From positions 868,001 through 932,000 of the forward strand of contig NC_008825.1 of NCBI RefSeq assembly GCF_000015725.1: a stretch of 64,000 nucleotides of DNA, in the 5' to 3' direction. How positions within the stretch are numbered: position 1 is the first letter of the stretch; the number at the start of each line of letters is the position of its first letter. This DNA is from Methylibium petroleiphilum PM1 (GTDB lineage Bacteria > Pseudomonadota > Gammaproteobacteria > Burkholderiales > Burkholderiaceae_C). Of this stretch, positions 39,301-47,739 are shown piece by piece. The notes below the pieces were generated by a model. It saw only the letters and a program-made list of their open reading frames with translations, was not told the origin of the DNA and ran no database searches. The position numbers and the translations under genes were made by a program.

Positions 39301-39624
39301 CAGCTGCTGGGCCTTGTCGGGGTCGGTGCCGAGGCGGAAGGTGACGGTCAGCGTCATCAGGCCGTCAGTCGTGGCCTGGCTGCCCATGTAGAGCATGCCT
39401 TCCACGCCGTTGATGGCCTCCTCGAGCGGCGTGGCGACCGTCTCGGCGATCACCTTGGGGTTGGCGCCCGGGTACTGCGCACGCACCACCACCGAGGGCG
39501 GCACGACCTCGGGGTACTCGGAGATCGGCAGGCCGCGCAGCGCGATCAGGCCGGCGATCAGCATCAGCAGCGACAGCACGCCGGCGAAGATCGGCCGATC
39601 GATGAAAAACTTGGACAGGTTCAT
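36382..39624 (-). CDS. RND multidrug efflux permease, HAE1 family
   Basis: 1080-residue inner-membrane proton-driven exporter of the AcrB/MexB class, with 12 transmembrane helices and two large periplasmic loops. The N terminus M-N-L-S-K-F-F-I-D-R-P-I-F-A and the TM4 proton-relay aspartates in V-D-D-A-I-V-V-V-E-N-V-E-R are clear. G-F-x-L-Q-L-E-D-R-G in the second loop is typical. Substrates cannot be predicted. It lies between its adaptor (63 bp upstream) and outer-membrane channel. Confidence 0.95.
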   Translation of the reverse strand: MNLSKFFIDRPIFAGVLSLLMLIAGLIALRGLPISEYPEVVPPSVVVRAQYPGANPKVIAETVATPLEEAINGVEGMLYMGSQATTDGLMTLTVTFRLGTDPDKAQQLVQNRVSQAEPRLPEEVRRLGITTVKSSPDLTMVVHLLSPNDRYDMTYLRNYAVLNVKDRLARIDGVGQVQLFGSGDYAMRVWLDPQKVAERGLSASDVVAAIRQQNVQAAAGVVGASPGLPGVDLQLSINAQGRLQNEEEFGDIIVKTGADGAVTRLRDLGRIELGAAEYALRSLLDNKSAVAVPIFQAPGSNAIEISNQVRATMAELKKYMPEGVDYEIVYDPTQFVRASIESVIHTLLEAVALVVLVVILFLQTWRASIIPLLAVPVSVIGTFAVMHLFGFSINALSLFGLVLAIGIVVDDAIVVVENVERNIEAGLSPRDATYRAMREVSGPIIAIALVLIAVFVPLAFISGLTGQFYRQFALTIAISTVISAINSLTLSPALAAMLLKGHGAPKDALTRGMDRVFGRFFSLFNRAFKRGAEGYSGGVTRAISRKAVMIGVYLVFLAVTVGLFKAVPSGFVPAQDKQYLIGFAQLPDGATLDRTEDVIRRMGDIALKTPGVEHAVAFPGLSINGFTNSSNSGIVFTPLKPFDERRDPSLSGAAIAADLNRQFSQIEDAFIVMFPPPPVQGLGTTGGFKLQLEDRGSLGYAAMDGAVKAFMAKAQQAPELAGLFSSYQVNVPQLYADIDRTKARQLGVAVTDVFDTMQIYLGSLYVNDFNKFGRTYTVRVQADATHRARAEDVGLLKVRSASGEMVPLSALMTVQPSFGPERAMRYNGYLSADINGGPAPGYSSGQAQDAVNRIAAETLPPGISYEWTELTYQEILAGNSAMWVFPLAILLVFLVLAAQYESLTLPLSIILIVPMGLLAAMTGVWLDGGDNNVFTQIGLIVLVGLSAKNAILIVEFARELEFAGRTPVQAAIEASRLRLRPILMTSLAFVMGVLPLVLSSGAGAEMRQAMGVAVFAGMIGVTAFGLFLTPVFYVLLRRLAGNRPLTQHGEVPHAEAFAGTPGTGGASLKPLPAAPVAHHD

Positions 39625-39687
39625 GGCTCCCTCCCTCGGGGATACGGCGGAGACGCCGGGGGTCGGGACCCCGGTCGGTTCAGGTCA

Positions 39688-40917
39688 TCAGGATTGCGGG
39701 GCCGCGTCGCTGCGCGCCTGCAGCTCGGGCTTGGCGTCCATCGCCACCGGCTTGGGCGCGACCAGCGCGCCCGGACGGATGCGCTGCAGGCCGTTGACGA
39801 CGATGCGCTCGTCGGCCTTCAGGCCGTCGGTCACGACGCGCAGTCCGTCGACGTGGGCACCGAGCCGCACCTCGCGGTACTCGGCGCGGTTGTCGGCGCC
39901 GATCACCATCACGAACTTCTTGCTCTGGTCGGTGCCGACCGCGCGCTCGTTGACCAACAGCGCGCTGCCGTTGCGGGCCTGGCCCATGCGCAGCCGCGCG
40001 AACTGGCCGGGCATCAGACTGCCGTCGGCGTTGTCGAACACGGCGCGCACGCGCACCGTGCCGCTCTTCGCGTCGACCTGGTTGTCCACCAGCTGCAGCT
40101 TGCCGAGCCGCGGCGTGTCGCTGTTCGCGGCGGTGCCCATCTGCACCGGGATGCGCTCGAGCTGGCTGCGCGCGCTTGCGCCGCTCGGCAGATCCTTCAG
40201 CGCGCGCGCCACCACCTGCTCGTCGGCGTCGAAGCTCGCGTAGATCGGGCTCACCGACACCAGCGTGGTCAGCACCGGCGCGCCGGGGCCGGCCGCCACC
40301 AGGTTGCCGACGGTGATCTCGAGCCGGCCCACGCGGCCGGCCACCGGCGCACGCACCTGCGTGTAGCCGAGGTTCAGGCGCGCCGACTGCAGTGCGGCCT
40401 GCGCGGCGCGCAGGCTGGCATCGGCCTCGAGCTGGCCGCTCACGCGCTCGTCGTACTCGCGCTGCGCGATGGCGCGCTCGTCCCACAGGCGCTGGGCGCG
40501 GTCACGCTCGCTGCGCGTGTACGCCACGCGCGCCTGGGCGGCGACCACCTGCGCCTCGGCGCGCTCCACGTCGGCCGCATAGGGCGCCGGGTCGATGGTG
40601 ATCAGCAGCTCGCCCTGCTTGACCAGCGCGCCCTCGCGGAAGTGCACCGACTGCACCGCGCCGGCCACGCGCGAGCGCACGTCGACCCGTTCCACCGCTT
40701 CGAGGCGGCCGGAGAACTCGTCCCACGCCGCGACCTGGCTCTGCACGACGGTGGCCACCGAGACCGGCGTCGCCGCGGGGGCGGTCGGTGCCGGGTTGGC
40801 CTCGGCGTTGGGGCTGTTGAGTCCGAAGAAGGCGGCCGACACCGCGATCAGCGCGGTGAGGGCGGTGCCGGCGGCCCACAGGCGGCGCGGGCTGGGAGAG
40901 GAAGAGGGCTGGTTCAT
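39688..40917 (-). CDS. RND efflux periplasmic adaptor (membrane fusion protein)
   Basis: 409-residue AcrA/MexE-like adaptor joining permease and outer-membrane channel. It has an N-terminal hydrophobic anchor (about 10-30), a lipoyl half-motif (V-D-V-R-S-R-V-A-G-A-V), an alpha-hairpin rich in A, R and Q, and the second half (V-R-A-P-V-A-G-R-V-G-R). It contains no lipobox. It overlaps the upstream alpha/beta hydrolase-like gene by 4 bp, so that gene belongs to the operon. Confidence 0.93.
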   Translation of the reverse strand: MNQPSSSPSPRRLWAAGTALTALIAVSAAFFGLNSPNAEANPAPTAPAATPVSVATVVQSQVAAWDEFSGRLEAVERVDVRSRVAGAVQSVHFREGALVKQGELLITIDPAPYAADVERAEAQVVAAQARVAYTRSERDRAQRLWDERAIAQREYDERVSGQLEADASLRAAQAALQSARLNLGYTQVRAPVAGRVGRLEITVGNLVAAGPGAPVLTTLVSVSPIYASFDADEQVVARALKDLPSGASARSQLERIPVQMGTAANSDTPRLGKLQLVDNQVDAKSGTVRVRAVFDNADGSLMPGQFARLRMGQARNGSALLVNERAVGTDQSKKFVMVIGADNRAEYREVRLGAHVDGLRVVTDGLKADERIVVNGLQRIRPGALVAPKPVAMDAKPELQARSDAAPQS

Positions 40918-41828
40918 GAGAGGCTCCCGGGGCGGCGGTTCTGGATGGAGGAAGACGCGGAAACTGGAACGGCGGCCGGCGCATGAGCGCGCTGCAGAAA
41001 GGCCTGGAACTGCCCGCGGACCACGGGCGCCCAGGCGGCCTGCGCGCCGGCGGGCTGCTTGCAGGCGCAGGGCCAGCCGGTGGGTTGGTCGAGAAACGCC
41101 TCATCGACCTCGACGCCGGCGTCGCGCAGCCGCCGTGCATAGGCCCGCGCCTCGTCGCGCAACGGGTCGTCCTGCGCGGTGATCAGCAGCGTGCGCGGCA
41201 CGCCGGTCAGCCGCATCGCCGAAGCGGGCGCCGCATACGGGTGGTCGGCGTCGGCGGCGCCGGGCAGGTACTGGTGCCAGCCGTCGGCCCACAGGCAACC
41301 GACGGGGCCGGCATCGGCATCGCGCAGCGAGGCGGTGGCCACGCAGGGATCGAGCATCGGCGACATCAGGATCTGGCCGGCCAGCGGCGGGCTGCGCCGG
41401 TCGCGCGCCATCAGTGCCACGGCCGCGGCCAGGTTGCCACCCGCCTCTTCGCCGGCGACCCAGACCGTCGCGCTCTGGCCGGCCAGCCGGCTGCGGTGGC
41501 GGTGCATCCAGGTGAGCGCGGCGTGGCCGGCCTCGATGGCGGCGGGGAAGGGGTGGGCGGGCGCCAGCGGGTAGTCGAGCGACACGACCACCGCGCCGGC
41601 CTCGGCCAGCAGGCCGGCGACCGTGGCGCCGCTGTCCAGCCCGCCAGCCACGAAGGCCCCGCCGTGGAAGTGCAGCACCAGCGGCGCCGAGCGGCCGCGC
41701 GGGCGGCTGCCGTAGACGCGCGCCTTCAGCGGTTCGCCGGCGCCGACTGGAATCCACTGGTCTGCCCAGGCCAACGCGCCGCCAAGGGGCGGAGCGAGCG
41801 GGGCGGGCAGGGAAGGGGGGGTGGACAT
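40914..41828 (-). CDS. alpha/beta hydrolase-fold protein lacking the nucleophile (HSL-like pseudoenzyme)
   Basis: 304-residue protein of the hormone-sensitive-lipase-like esterase fold. The oxyanion motif is nearly kept (H-G-G-A, 55-58), but the nucleophile elbow G-x-S-x-G reads G126-E-E128-A-G, so the serine is Glu (codon GAG at 41445-41447). The usual C-terminal H-G-F histidine is replaced by P-T-G-W. It is therefore unlikely to be an esterase. The first gene of the RND efflux operon (ATGA overlap with the adaptor), divergent from a LysR regulator; a ligand-binding or sensory role is an inference. Start M-S-T-P-P chosen by spacing from the regulator. Confidence 0.82.
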   Translation of the reverse strand: MSTPPSLPAPLAPPLGGALAWADQWIPVGAGEPLKARVYGSRPRGRSAPLVLHFHGGAFVAGGLDSGATVAGLLAEAGAVVVSLDYPLAPAHPFPAAIEAGHAALTWMHRHRSRLAGQSATVWVAGEEAGGNLAAAVALMARDRRSPPLAGQILMSPMLDPCVATASLRDADAGPVGCLWADGWHQYLPGAADADHPYAAPASAMRLTGVPRTLLITAQDDPLRDEARAYARRLRDAGVEVDEAFLDQPTGWPCACKQPAGAQAAWAPVVRGQFQAFLQRAHAPAAVPVSASSSIQNRRPGSLS

Positions 41829-41994
41829 GTGGACCTCGGGCCGCCGGAGCGGCATGAAGCGTGTTGCGATGCAGCAGAAGATAGTGGCGGTCGTTGAAAC
41901 AATAAATAGCCGCATTGCTCATGCTTTGTTTCACCAACGCAATAATCCGGCCGCCGCATCGGTGCGGCATCACCAGCGCGGGGAGGCGGCGCCC

Positions 41995-42936
41995 ATGGAC
42001 AAGTTCTCTGCGATGCAGGCCTTCGTGCGCGTGGTCGAGGCCGGCAACTTCACGAAGGCGGCCGACTCGCTGCAGCTGCCCAAGCCCACGGTGACGAGGC
42101 TGGTGCAGATGCTCGAGGCGCAGCTGCAGACCAAGCTGCTGAACCGCACGACGCGGCGCGTCACGGTCACACCCGACGGCGCGGCCTACTACGACCGCGC
42201 GATCCGGCTGCTGGGCGACATCGACGAACTCGAGTCGAGCATGTCGCACGCGAAGACCAGCCCGCGCGGGCGGCTGCGCATCGACGTCGGCTCGTCGGTC
42301 GGCACGCTGGTGCTGATCCCGGCGCTGCCGCAGTTCCATGCGCTCTATCCCGACATCCAGATCGACCTCGGCGTCAGCGACCGCCCGGTCGACCTGCTGA
42401 GCGAGAACGTCGACTGCGTGCTGCGCGGTGGCGAGCTGATCGACCAGTCGTTGGTGGCGCGTCGCGTCGGCGAACTGCAGTTCCTGGCCGCCGCGTCGCC
42501 CGATTACCTGAAGCGCCACGGCATGCCGCGCCATCCGCGCGAGCTCGAGTCGGGCGCGCACGCGGTGATCGGCTTCTTCTCGGCGCGCACCGGCCGGCAG
42601 TACCCGTTCGACTTCCACAAGGACGGCGAACGCATCGAGGTGGCCGGCCGCTACGTGCTGTCGGTCAACGACTCCAACGCCTACGTGGCGGCCGGCCTAG
42701 CCGGACTCGGCGTCGTGCAGGCCGCGACCTTCATGCTGCAGACCCACATCAGCCGCGGCGAGCTCGAGCCCGTGCTGGCCGACTGGTGCTCGGAGCCGGT
42801 GCCGATCCACGTGGTCTACCCACCCAACCGCCACCTCAGCGCCAAGCTGCGTGTGTTCGTCGACTGGGTCGCGGAGCTGTTCGCGCGCGACGACCTGATG
42901 CAGCGCAGGAGCAGCCTGCCGCGCGTGCGTCGGTAG
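41995..42936 (+). CDS. LysR-type regulator of the RND efflux operon
   Basis: 313-residue LysR protein of the DsdC/CrgA-like group. It has the usual N-terminal M-D-K-F-S-A-M-Q-A-F-V-R-V-V-E-A-G-N-F-T, the helix-turn-helix L-P-K-P-T-V-T-R-L-V-Q-M-L-E, and an effector domain with R-L-R-I-D-V-G-S-S. It is divergent from the efflux operon across 166 bp that include the most AT-rich stretch nearby (41878-41945), a likely operator. Regulators of this type usually respond to an exported aromatic or similar compound. Confidence 0.88.
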   Translation: MDKFSAMQAFVRVVEAGNFTKAADSLQLPKPTVTRLVQMLEAQLQTKLLNRTTRRVTVTPDGAAYYDRAIRLLGDIDELESSMSHAKTSPRGRLRIDVGSSVGTLVLIPALPQFHALYPDIQIDLGVSDRPVDLLSENVDCVLRGGELIDQSLVARRVGELQFLAAASPDYLKRHGMPRHPRELESGAHAVIGFFSARTGRQYPFDFHKDGERIEVAGRYVLSVNDSNAYVAAGLAGLGVVQAATFMLQTHISRGELEPVLADWCSEPVPIHVVYPPNRHLSAKLRVFVDWVAELFARDDLMQRRSSLPRVRR

Positions 42937-42951
42937 CACTGCAGACTGCGG

Positions 42952-42974
42952 CGCGTGCCACATGCTGGCACGCG
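42952..42974. other. perfect 9-bp hairpin in the LysR-MFS gap
   Basis: CGCGTGCCA-CATGC-TGGCACGCG, 15 bp after the LysR stop, with no T tract. It lies in a 264-bp gap (42937-43200) where no coding frame looks real and no promoter is clear. It may end the LysR transcript or act as a dyad operator for the MFS gene. Confidence 0.35.
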
Positions 42975-43200
42975 GAGGTCGACATGGCTGAGCAGATGAC
43001 GCACAGCGCACGCTGACGCTGCAGCGCAGACGCGCGCATTGCAGAGGAGGACTCTGCGTCGCGTTCACAACGCATTCGGGCCGCGGAGCTCAGCGCATCA
43101 GAAGATGGCTCGCGTTGCAGCCGGTCCGTCCTCCGGTTAGCACGCTCTGCAAAGGCCTGCGGCGACCGGGACTTGCTGCGACGCAACACAATGCGTCGCG

Positions 43201-44478
43201 ATGAATCCTTCGCCCACCGATCTCCTCTCCGCCGCCGGCGCGTCGGCGCCGGTGGCCCGCAGCGATCCGCCGTTCTGGACGGCCATCGTCGCGCTCGGCG
43301 TCGGCGGCTTCGCCATCGGCACCGGCGAGTTCGTGATCATGGGCCTGCTGCCCGAGGTGGCCCGTGACCTCGGCGTGAGCATCCCGCAGGCCGGCCACGT
43401 GATCAGCGCCTACGCGCTGGGCGTGGTGGTCGGTGCGCCGGTGCTCGCGGTGCTGGCCGCCGGCTGGCCGCGGCGTCGGCTGCTGATGGCCCTGATGGCG
43501 CTGTTCGCGCTGGGCAACTTCGCCAGCGCGCTGGCGCCGGGCTATCTGTTGCTGAACGCGCTGCGCTTCATCGCCGGCCTGCCGCACGGCACCTACTTCG
43601 GTGTGGCCGCACTGGTGGCCGCCTCGCTGGCGCCACCCGACCGCCGCGCCGGCGCGGTGGGTCTGGTGATGCTGGGCCTGACCAGCGCCACGCTGGTCGG
43701 CGTGCCGATCGCGGCCTGGATGGGCCAGCACTGGGGCTGGCGGTCCGCATTCGTGCTGGTCGGTGCGATCGCCGCGCTGGCCTGCGTGCTGGTGCGCCGC
43801 GGCGTGCCCGACCTGCCGGCGGCGCAGGGCGCGAGCCCGCTGCGCGAGCTGGGCGCGCTGGCGCGGCCCCAGGTGTGGCTCACGCTGGGCATCGGCGCCA
43901 TCGGCTTCGGCGGCATGTTCGCGGTGTTCAGCTACATCAAGCCCACGCTGACCGAGGTATCCGGCCTGCCGCTGGGCGCGGTGCCGGCGGTGCTGTCGCT
44001 GTTCGGCCTGGGCATGGTGGCCGGCAACCTGGTGGGCTCGCGGCTCGCCGACCGCGCGCTGATGCGCACGGTGGCCGGCCTGCTGCTGTGGAGCGCGCTG
44101 GTGCTGGGCTCCTTCGTGTTCACCGCCCACCACCCGGTCAGCGCCGCGGCCAGCGTGTTCCTGGTCGGCACCGTGGTGGCGCTGGCGCCGGCGCTGCAGA
44201 TCCGCCTGATGGACGTGGCCGGCGACGCGCAGACGCTGGCCGCCGCGCTGAACCACTCGGCCTTCAACATGGCCAACGCGCTCGGCGCCTGGCTGGGCGG
44301 CGTGGCCATCGCCGCCGGCCTGGGCTGGGCCTCGACCGGCTGGGTCGGCGCGCTGCTCGCGCTGGGCGGGCTGGTGGTGTTCGGCCTCGCGCTGCGGCAG
44401 GACCGGCGCGCGCGCCGCGCGGCGGCCGTGCCCGGCGGCGCTCAGCTGCCGGCGGCCAGCGGCAGCGCGGTCTTGTAG
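43201..44478 (+). CDS. MFS transporter, AraJ/SotB (DHA1) type
   Basis: 425-residue, 12-helix major facilitator exporter. The signature F-A-I-G-T-G-E-F-V-I-M-G-L-L-P-E-V-A-R-D-L at residues 36-56 marks the sugar-efflux/arabinose-efflux (SotB, AraJ, YdhP) branch; A-Y-A-L-G-V-V-V-G-A-P and R-R-x-L-L-M follow. Substrates of the branch include sugars and drugs. The 3' end overlaps the convergent Lrp gene by 37 bp. Confidence 0.9.
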   Translation: MNPSPTDLLSAAGASAPVARSDPPFWTAIVALGVGGFAIGTGEFVIMGLLPEVARDLGVSIPQAGHVISAYALGVVVGAPVLAVLAAGWPRRRLLMALMALFALGNFASALAPGYLLLNALRFIAGLPHGTYFGVAALVAASLAPPDRRAGAVGLVMLGLTSATLVGVPIAAWMGQHWGWRSAFVLVGAIAALACVLVRRGVPDLPAAQGASPLRELGALARPQVWLTLGIGAIGFGGMFAVFSYIKPTLTEVSGLPLGAVPAVLSLFGLGMVAGNLVGSRLADRALMRTVAGLLLWSALVLGSFVFTAHHPVSAAASVFLVGTVVALAPALQIRLMDVAGDAQTLAAALNHSAFNMANALGAWLGGVAIAAGLGWASTGWVGALLALGGLVVFGLALRQDRRARRAAAVPGGAQLPAASGSAVL

Positions 44479-44912
44479 CGCACCTGCTTCAGCGCGAAGC
44501 TGGAGCGGATCTTCTCCACCTGCGCGATCGGCGACAGCTGTTCGAGGATGAAGCGCTCCAGCGCCGCCATGTCGGCCACGGCCACGCGCAGCAGGTAGTC
44601 GGCGTCGCCGGTCATCAGGTAGCACTCCATCACCTCGTCGCGCGCGCACACGCTGGCCTCGAAGGCCTCCAGCGCGGCGCGGTTCTGCTGCTTCAGGCTG
44701 ATGGAGATGAAGACGTTGAGGTGCAGCCCCAGCGGCGCCGGGTCGAGCAGCGCGACGTAGTGGCGGATCACGCCGGCCGCCTCCAGCGCGCGCACCCGCG
44801 CCAGGCAGGGCGAGGGCGACAGGTGCACGCGGCGCGCCAGCTCCACGTTCGACAGGCTGCTGTCGCGCTGCAATTCGGCCAGGATGCGCAGGTCGAGGGT
44901 GTCGGGTTTCAT
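44442..44912 (-). CDS. Lrp/AsnC family regulator
   Basis: 156-residue feast/famine regulator. The helix-turn-helix is at residues about 5-50 (L-D-L-R-I-L-A-E-L-Q-R-D-S-S-L-S-N-V-E-L-A, then S-P-S-P-C-L-A-R-V-R), with a C-terminal RAM ligand domain (V-M-E-C-Y-L-M-T-G-D-A-D-Y-L-L-R-V). It is divergent from the E1 dehydrogenase gene across 121 bp containing an AT-rich TTTATGCGGTAAAT. The arrangement mirrors mdeR-mdeAB and bkdR loci, where an Lrp protein activates amino-acid or keto-acid catabolism. Confidence 0.9.
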   Translation of the reverse strand: MKPDTLDLRILAELQRDSSLSNVELARRVHLSPSPCLARVRALEAAGVIRHYVALLDPAPLGLHLNVFISISLKQQNRAALEAFEASVCARDEVMECYLMTGDADYLLRVAVADMAALERFILEQLSPIAQVEKIRSSFALKQVRYKTALPLAAGS

Positions 44913-45033
44913 CGTCGTGCCGTCAAATCAAGGAGTCGCAGCACTTTATGCGGTAAATCGGGCCGCCGGCACCGTCTTTCGGTGGCATCTGCGGCCTCCG
45001 CAGGCGCACAGTGCAGGGCAGAGGAGCCTTGCC

Positions 45034-47709
45034 ATGACCCAAGTGTTCGAACCCCTGCTGTTCCAGGCCGCCGCCGCCGACACCGATCCCGCCGAGACCG
45101 CCGAGTGGCGCGATGCCCTGGCCGCGGTGCTGGCCGCCGCCGGGCCGGAGCGCGCGCGTTTCCTGCTGGACCAGCTGGCCGCGCAGGCCAGCGAGCCCGC
45201 CATCGCCTGGCAGCCGCGCGGCGGCGGCTCGCCCTACGTCAACACCATCCCGGTCGAGCGCCAGCCGCGCTTCCCCGGCGATCTGGCGATCGAGGAGCGC
45301 CTGGCCTCCCTGATGCGCTGGAACGCGCTGGCGATGGTGGTGCGCGCCAATCAGGCCTACGGCGAACTCGGCGGCCACATCGCCAGCTACGCGAGCGCGG
45401 CCGATCTGTTCGAGGTCGGCTTCAACCACTTCTTCCGCGCGCGCAACGCGCAGCAGGGTGGCGACCTGGTGTTCTACCAGCCGCACTCGGCGCCCGGCGT
45501 CTACGCGCGTGCCTTCCTCGAAGGCCGCCTGAGCGAGGCCGACCTGGCCCACTACCGGCAGGAGCTCGCCGCGCCGGCGGCCGGCGCGCAGGGCCTGTCG
45601 AGCTATCCGCATCCGTGGCTGATGCCCGAGTTCTGGCAGTTCCCCACCGGCTCGATGGGCATCGGCCCCATCAGCTCGATCTACCAGGCGCGCTTCATGC
45701 GCTACCTGCAGCACCGCGGGCTGCTGCAGACCGAGGGCCGCCGCGTCTGGGGCGTGTTCGGCGACGGCGAGATGGACGAGCCCGAGAGCATGAGCGCGCT
45801 CACGCTCGCCGCGCGCGAAAAGCTCGACAACCTCACATGGGTGATCAACTGCAACCTGCAGCGCCTGGACGGCCCGGTGCGCGGCAACGGCCGCATCATC
45901 GACGAGCTGGAGGCGCTGTTCGCCGGCGCCGGCTGGCAGGTCATCAAGCTGGTGTGGGGCTCCGACTGGGACGGCCTGTTCGCGCGCGACACCCACGGTG
46001 CGCTGCGCAAGGCCTTCGCCGGCACCGTGGACGGCCAGTTCCAGACCTTCGCCGCCAAGGACGGCCGCTACAACCGCGAGCACTTCTTCGGCCAGACCCC
46101 CGAGCTCGCCGCGCTGGCCCAGGGCCTGACCGACGAGCAGATCGACCGGCTGCGCCGCGGCGGCCACGACATGGTGAAGATCCACGCCGCCTACCACGCG
46201 GCGATGCAGTGCCGCGGCCGGCCGGTGGTGATCCTGGCGCAGACCAAGAAGGGCTACGGCATGGGCGAGGCCGGGCAGGGCCGCATGACCACGCACCAGC
46301 AGAAGAAGCTCGACCGCGACGACCTGATCGCCTTCCGCAACCGCTTCGCGCTGCCGCTCAGCGACGAGCAGGCCGCGAGCCTGGCGTTCTACAAGCCGGC
46401 CGACGACAGCCCCGAGATGCGTTACCTGCACGCGCGCCGCGCCGCGCTGGGCGGCCAGATCCCGGCGCGGGTGGCGCAGGCGCCGCAGCTGGCGGTGCCG
46501 CCGGTGGCGCGCTGGGGTGACTTCGCGCTGAACGCCGACGGCAAGGAGATGAGCACCACCATGGCCTTCGTGCGCATGCTCACCGCGCTGCTGAAGGACG
46601 CGCAGCTCGGCCCGCGCATCGTGCCCATCGTCGCCGACGAGGCGCGCACCTTCGGCATGGCCAACCTGTTCAAGCAGATCGGCATCTACTCCAACCTCGG
46701 CCAGAACTACGAGCCCGAGGACATCGGCTCGGTGCTCAGCTACCGCGAGGCCACCGACGGCCAGATCCTGGAGGAGGGCATCAGCGAGGCCGGTGCGCTG
46801 AGCTCCTGGGTGGCCGCGGCCACCAGCTACAGCGTGCACGGCGTGCCGATGCTGCCGTTCTACATCTACTACTCGATGTTCGGCTTCCAGCGCGTGGGCG
46901 ACCTGATCTGGGCCGCGGCCGACCAGCGCGCGCGCGGCTTCCTGCTCGGCGCCACCGCGGGCCGCACCACGCTGGGCGGCGAGGGCCTGCAGCACCAGGA
47001 CGGCTCCAGCCCACTGCAGGCGTCGACCGTGCCCAACTGCCGCACCTGGGACCCGGCCTTCGCGGGCGAGGTGGCGGTGATCGTGGAGCACGGCATGCGC
47101 CGCATGCTCGAGGAGCAGGCCGACGAGTTCTTCTACCTGCTGCTGATGAACGAGAACTACGCCAACCCCTCGCTGCCCGAGGGTGCGGCGGCCGGCGTGC
47201 TGAAAGGCCTGTACCGCTTCCGGCCGGCGCAGGGCAGGAAGGCCGCGCAGGTGCGCCTGCTCGGCTCCGGCGCGATCCTGCGCGAGGTGCTGGCCGCGGC
47301 CGAGCTGCTGCGCAACGACTACGGCGTGGAGGCCGAGGTGTGGAGCGCCACCAGCTACAGCGAGCTGCAGCGCGAGGCCATCGAGGTGGAGCGCCACAAC
47401 CGCCTGCAGCCGCAGGCGCCGCGCCGCCGCAGCCACGTGGCGCAGTGCCTGGCCGGCAAGGCGCCGGTGGTGGCCGCGAGCGACTACGTGCGCGCCTGGC
47501 CGCAGCTGATCGCACCCTACGCCGAAGCCTCGCGCTTCGTGGCGCTGGGCACCGACGGCTTCGGCCGCAGCGACACGCGCGAGCAGCTGCGCCGCCACTT
47601 CGAGGTGGACCGCGCGCACATCGCGCTGGCGGCGCTGGATGCGCTGGCGGACGCGGGGAGCGTGCCGCGGGAGGTGGCGGTGAAGGCAGCGGGGCGGTTG
47701 GCGGGCTGA
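45034..47709 (+). CDS. homodimeric 2-oxoacid dehydrogenase E1 (AceE/MdeB-like)
   Basis: 891-residue thiamine diphosphate enzyme of the AceE type. The TPP/Mg motif is complete: V-F-G-D-G-E-M-D-E-P-E-S-M up to the asparagines in V-I-N-C-N-L-Q-R-L-D-G. No E2 or E3 gene is adjacent. Together with the divergent Lrp regulator this suggests a specialised E1, such as the 2-oxobutyrate-preferring MdeB of pseudomonads, borrowing E2 and E3 from the main complex. A methionine gamma-lyase gene, the usual mde partner, is absent. It could be a second pyruvate E1. Confidence 0.85.
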   Translation: MTQVFEPLLFQAAAADTDPAETAEWRDALAAVLAAAGPERARFLLDQLAAQASEPAIAWQPRGGGSPYVNTIPVERQPRFPGDLAIEERLASLMRWNALAMVVRANQAYGELGGHIASYASAADLFEVGFNHFFRARNAQQGGDLVFYQPHSAPGVYARAFLEGRLSEADLAHYRQELAAPAAGAQGLSSYPHPWLMPEFWQFPTGSMGIGPISSIYQARFMRYLQHRGLLQTEGRRVWGVFGDGEMDEPESMSALTLAAREKLDNLTWVINCNLQRLDGPVRGNGRIIDELEALFAGAGWQVIKLVWGSDWDGLFARDTHGALRKAFAGTVDGQFQTFAAKDGRYNREHFFGQTPELAALAQGLTDEQIDRLRRGGHDMVKIHAAYHAAMQCRGRPVVILAQTKKGYGMGEAGQGRMTTHQQKKLDRDDLIAFRNRFALPLSDEQAASLAFYKPADDSPEMRYLHARRAALGGQIPARVAQAPQLAVPPVARWGDFALNADGKEMSTTMAFVRMLTALLKDAQLGPRIVPIVADEARTFGMANLFKQIGIYSNLGQNYEPEDIGSVLSYREATDGQILEEGISEAGALSSWVAAATSYSVHGVPMLPFYIYYSMFGFQRVGDLIWAAADQRARGFLLGATAGRTTLGGEGLQHQDGSSPLQASTVPNCRTWDPAFAGEVAVIVEHGMRRMLEEQADEFFYLLLMNENYANPSLPEGAAAGVLKGLYRFRPAQGRKAAQVRLLGSGAILREVLAAAELLRNDYGVEAEVWSATSYSELQREAIEVERHNRLQPQAPRRRSHVAQCLAGKAPVVAASDYVRAWPQLIAPYAEASRFVALGTDGFGRSDTREQLRRHFEVDRAHIALAALDALADAGSVPREVAVKAAGRLAG

Positions 47710-47739
47710 AGCGCGTCCCGCGGCGGCGCGGGATTCATC

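Noticed and set aside
35896-40986. A 1696-codon open frame on the plus strand across the RND efflux operon
   Set aside because: It is antisense to three well-supported genes, is rich in Arg, His, Gln and Gly with no conserved motif, and results from the GC-biased third positions of the opposite strand.
41821-41994. N-terminal extension of the second LysR regulator
   Set aside because: The frame is open upstream, but the conserved LysR beginning M-D-K-F-S-A-M-Q starts at 41995, and the upstream part overlaps the divergent promoter region.
42937-43200. Short frames in the gap between the LysR and MFS genes
   Set aside because: They are under 80 codons, overlap each other on both strands, lack ribosome binding sites and show no conserved pattern.
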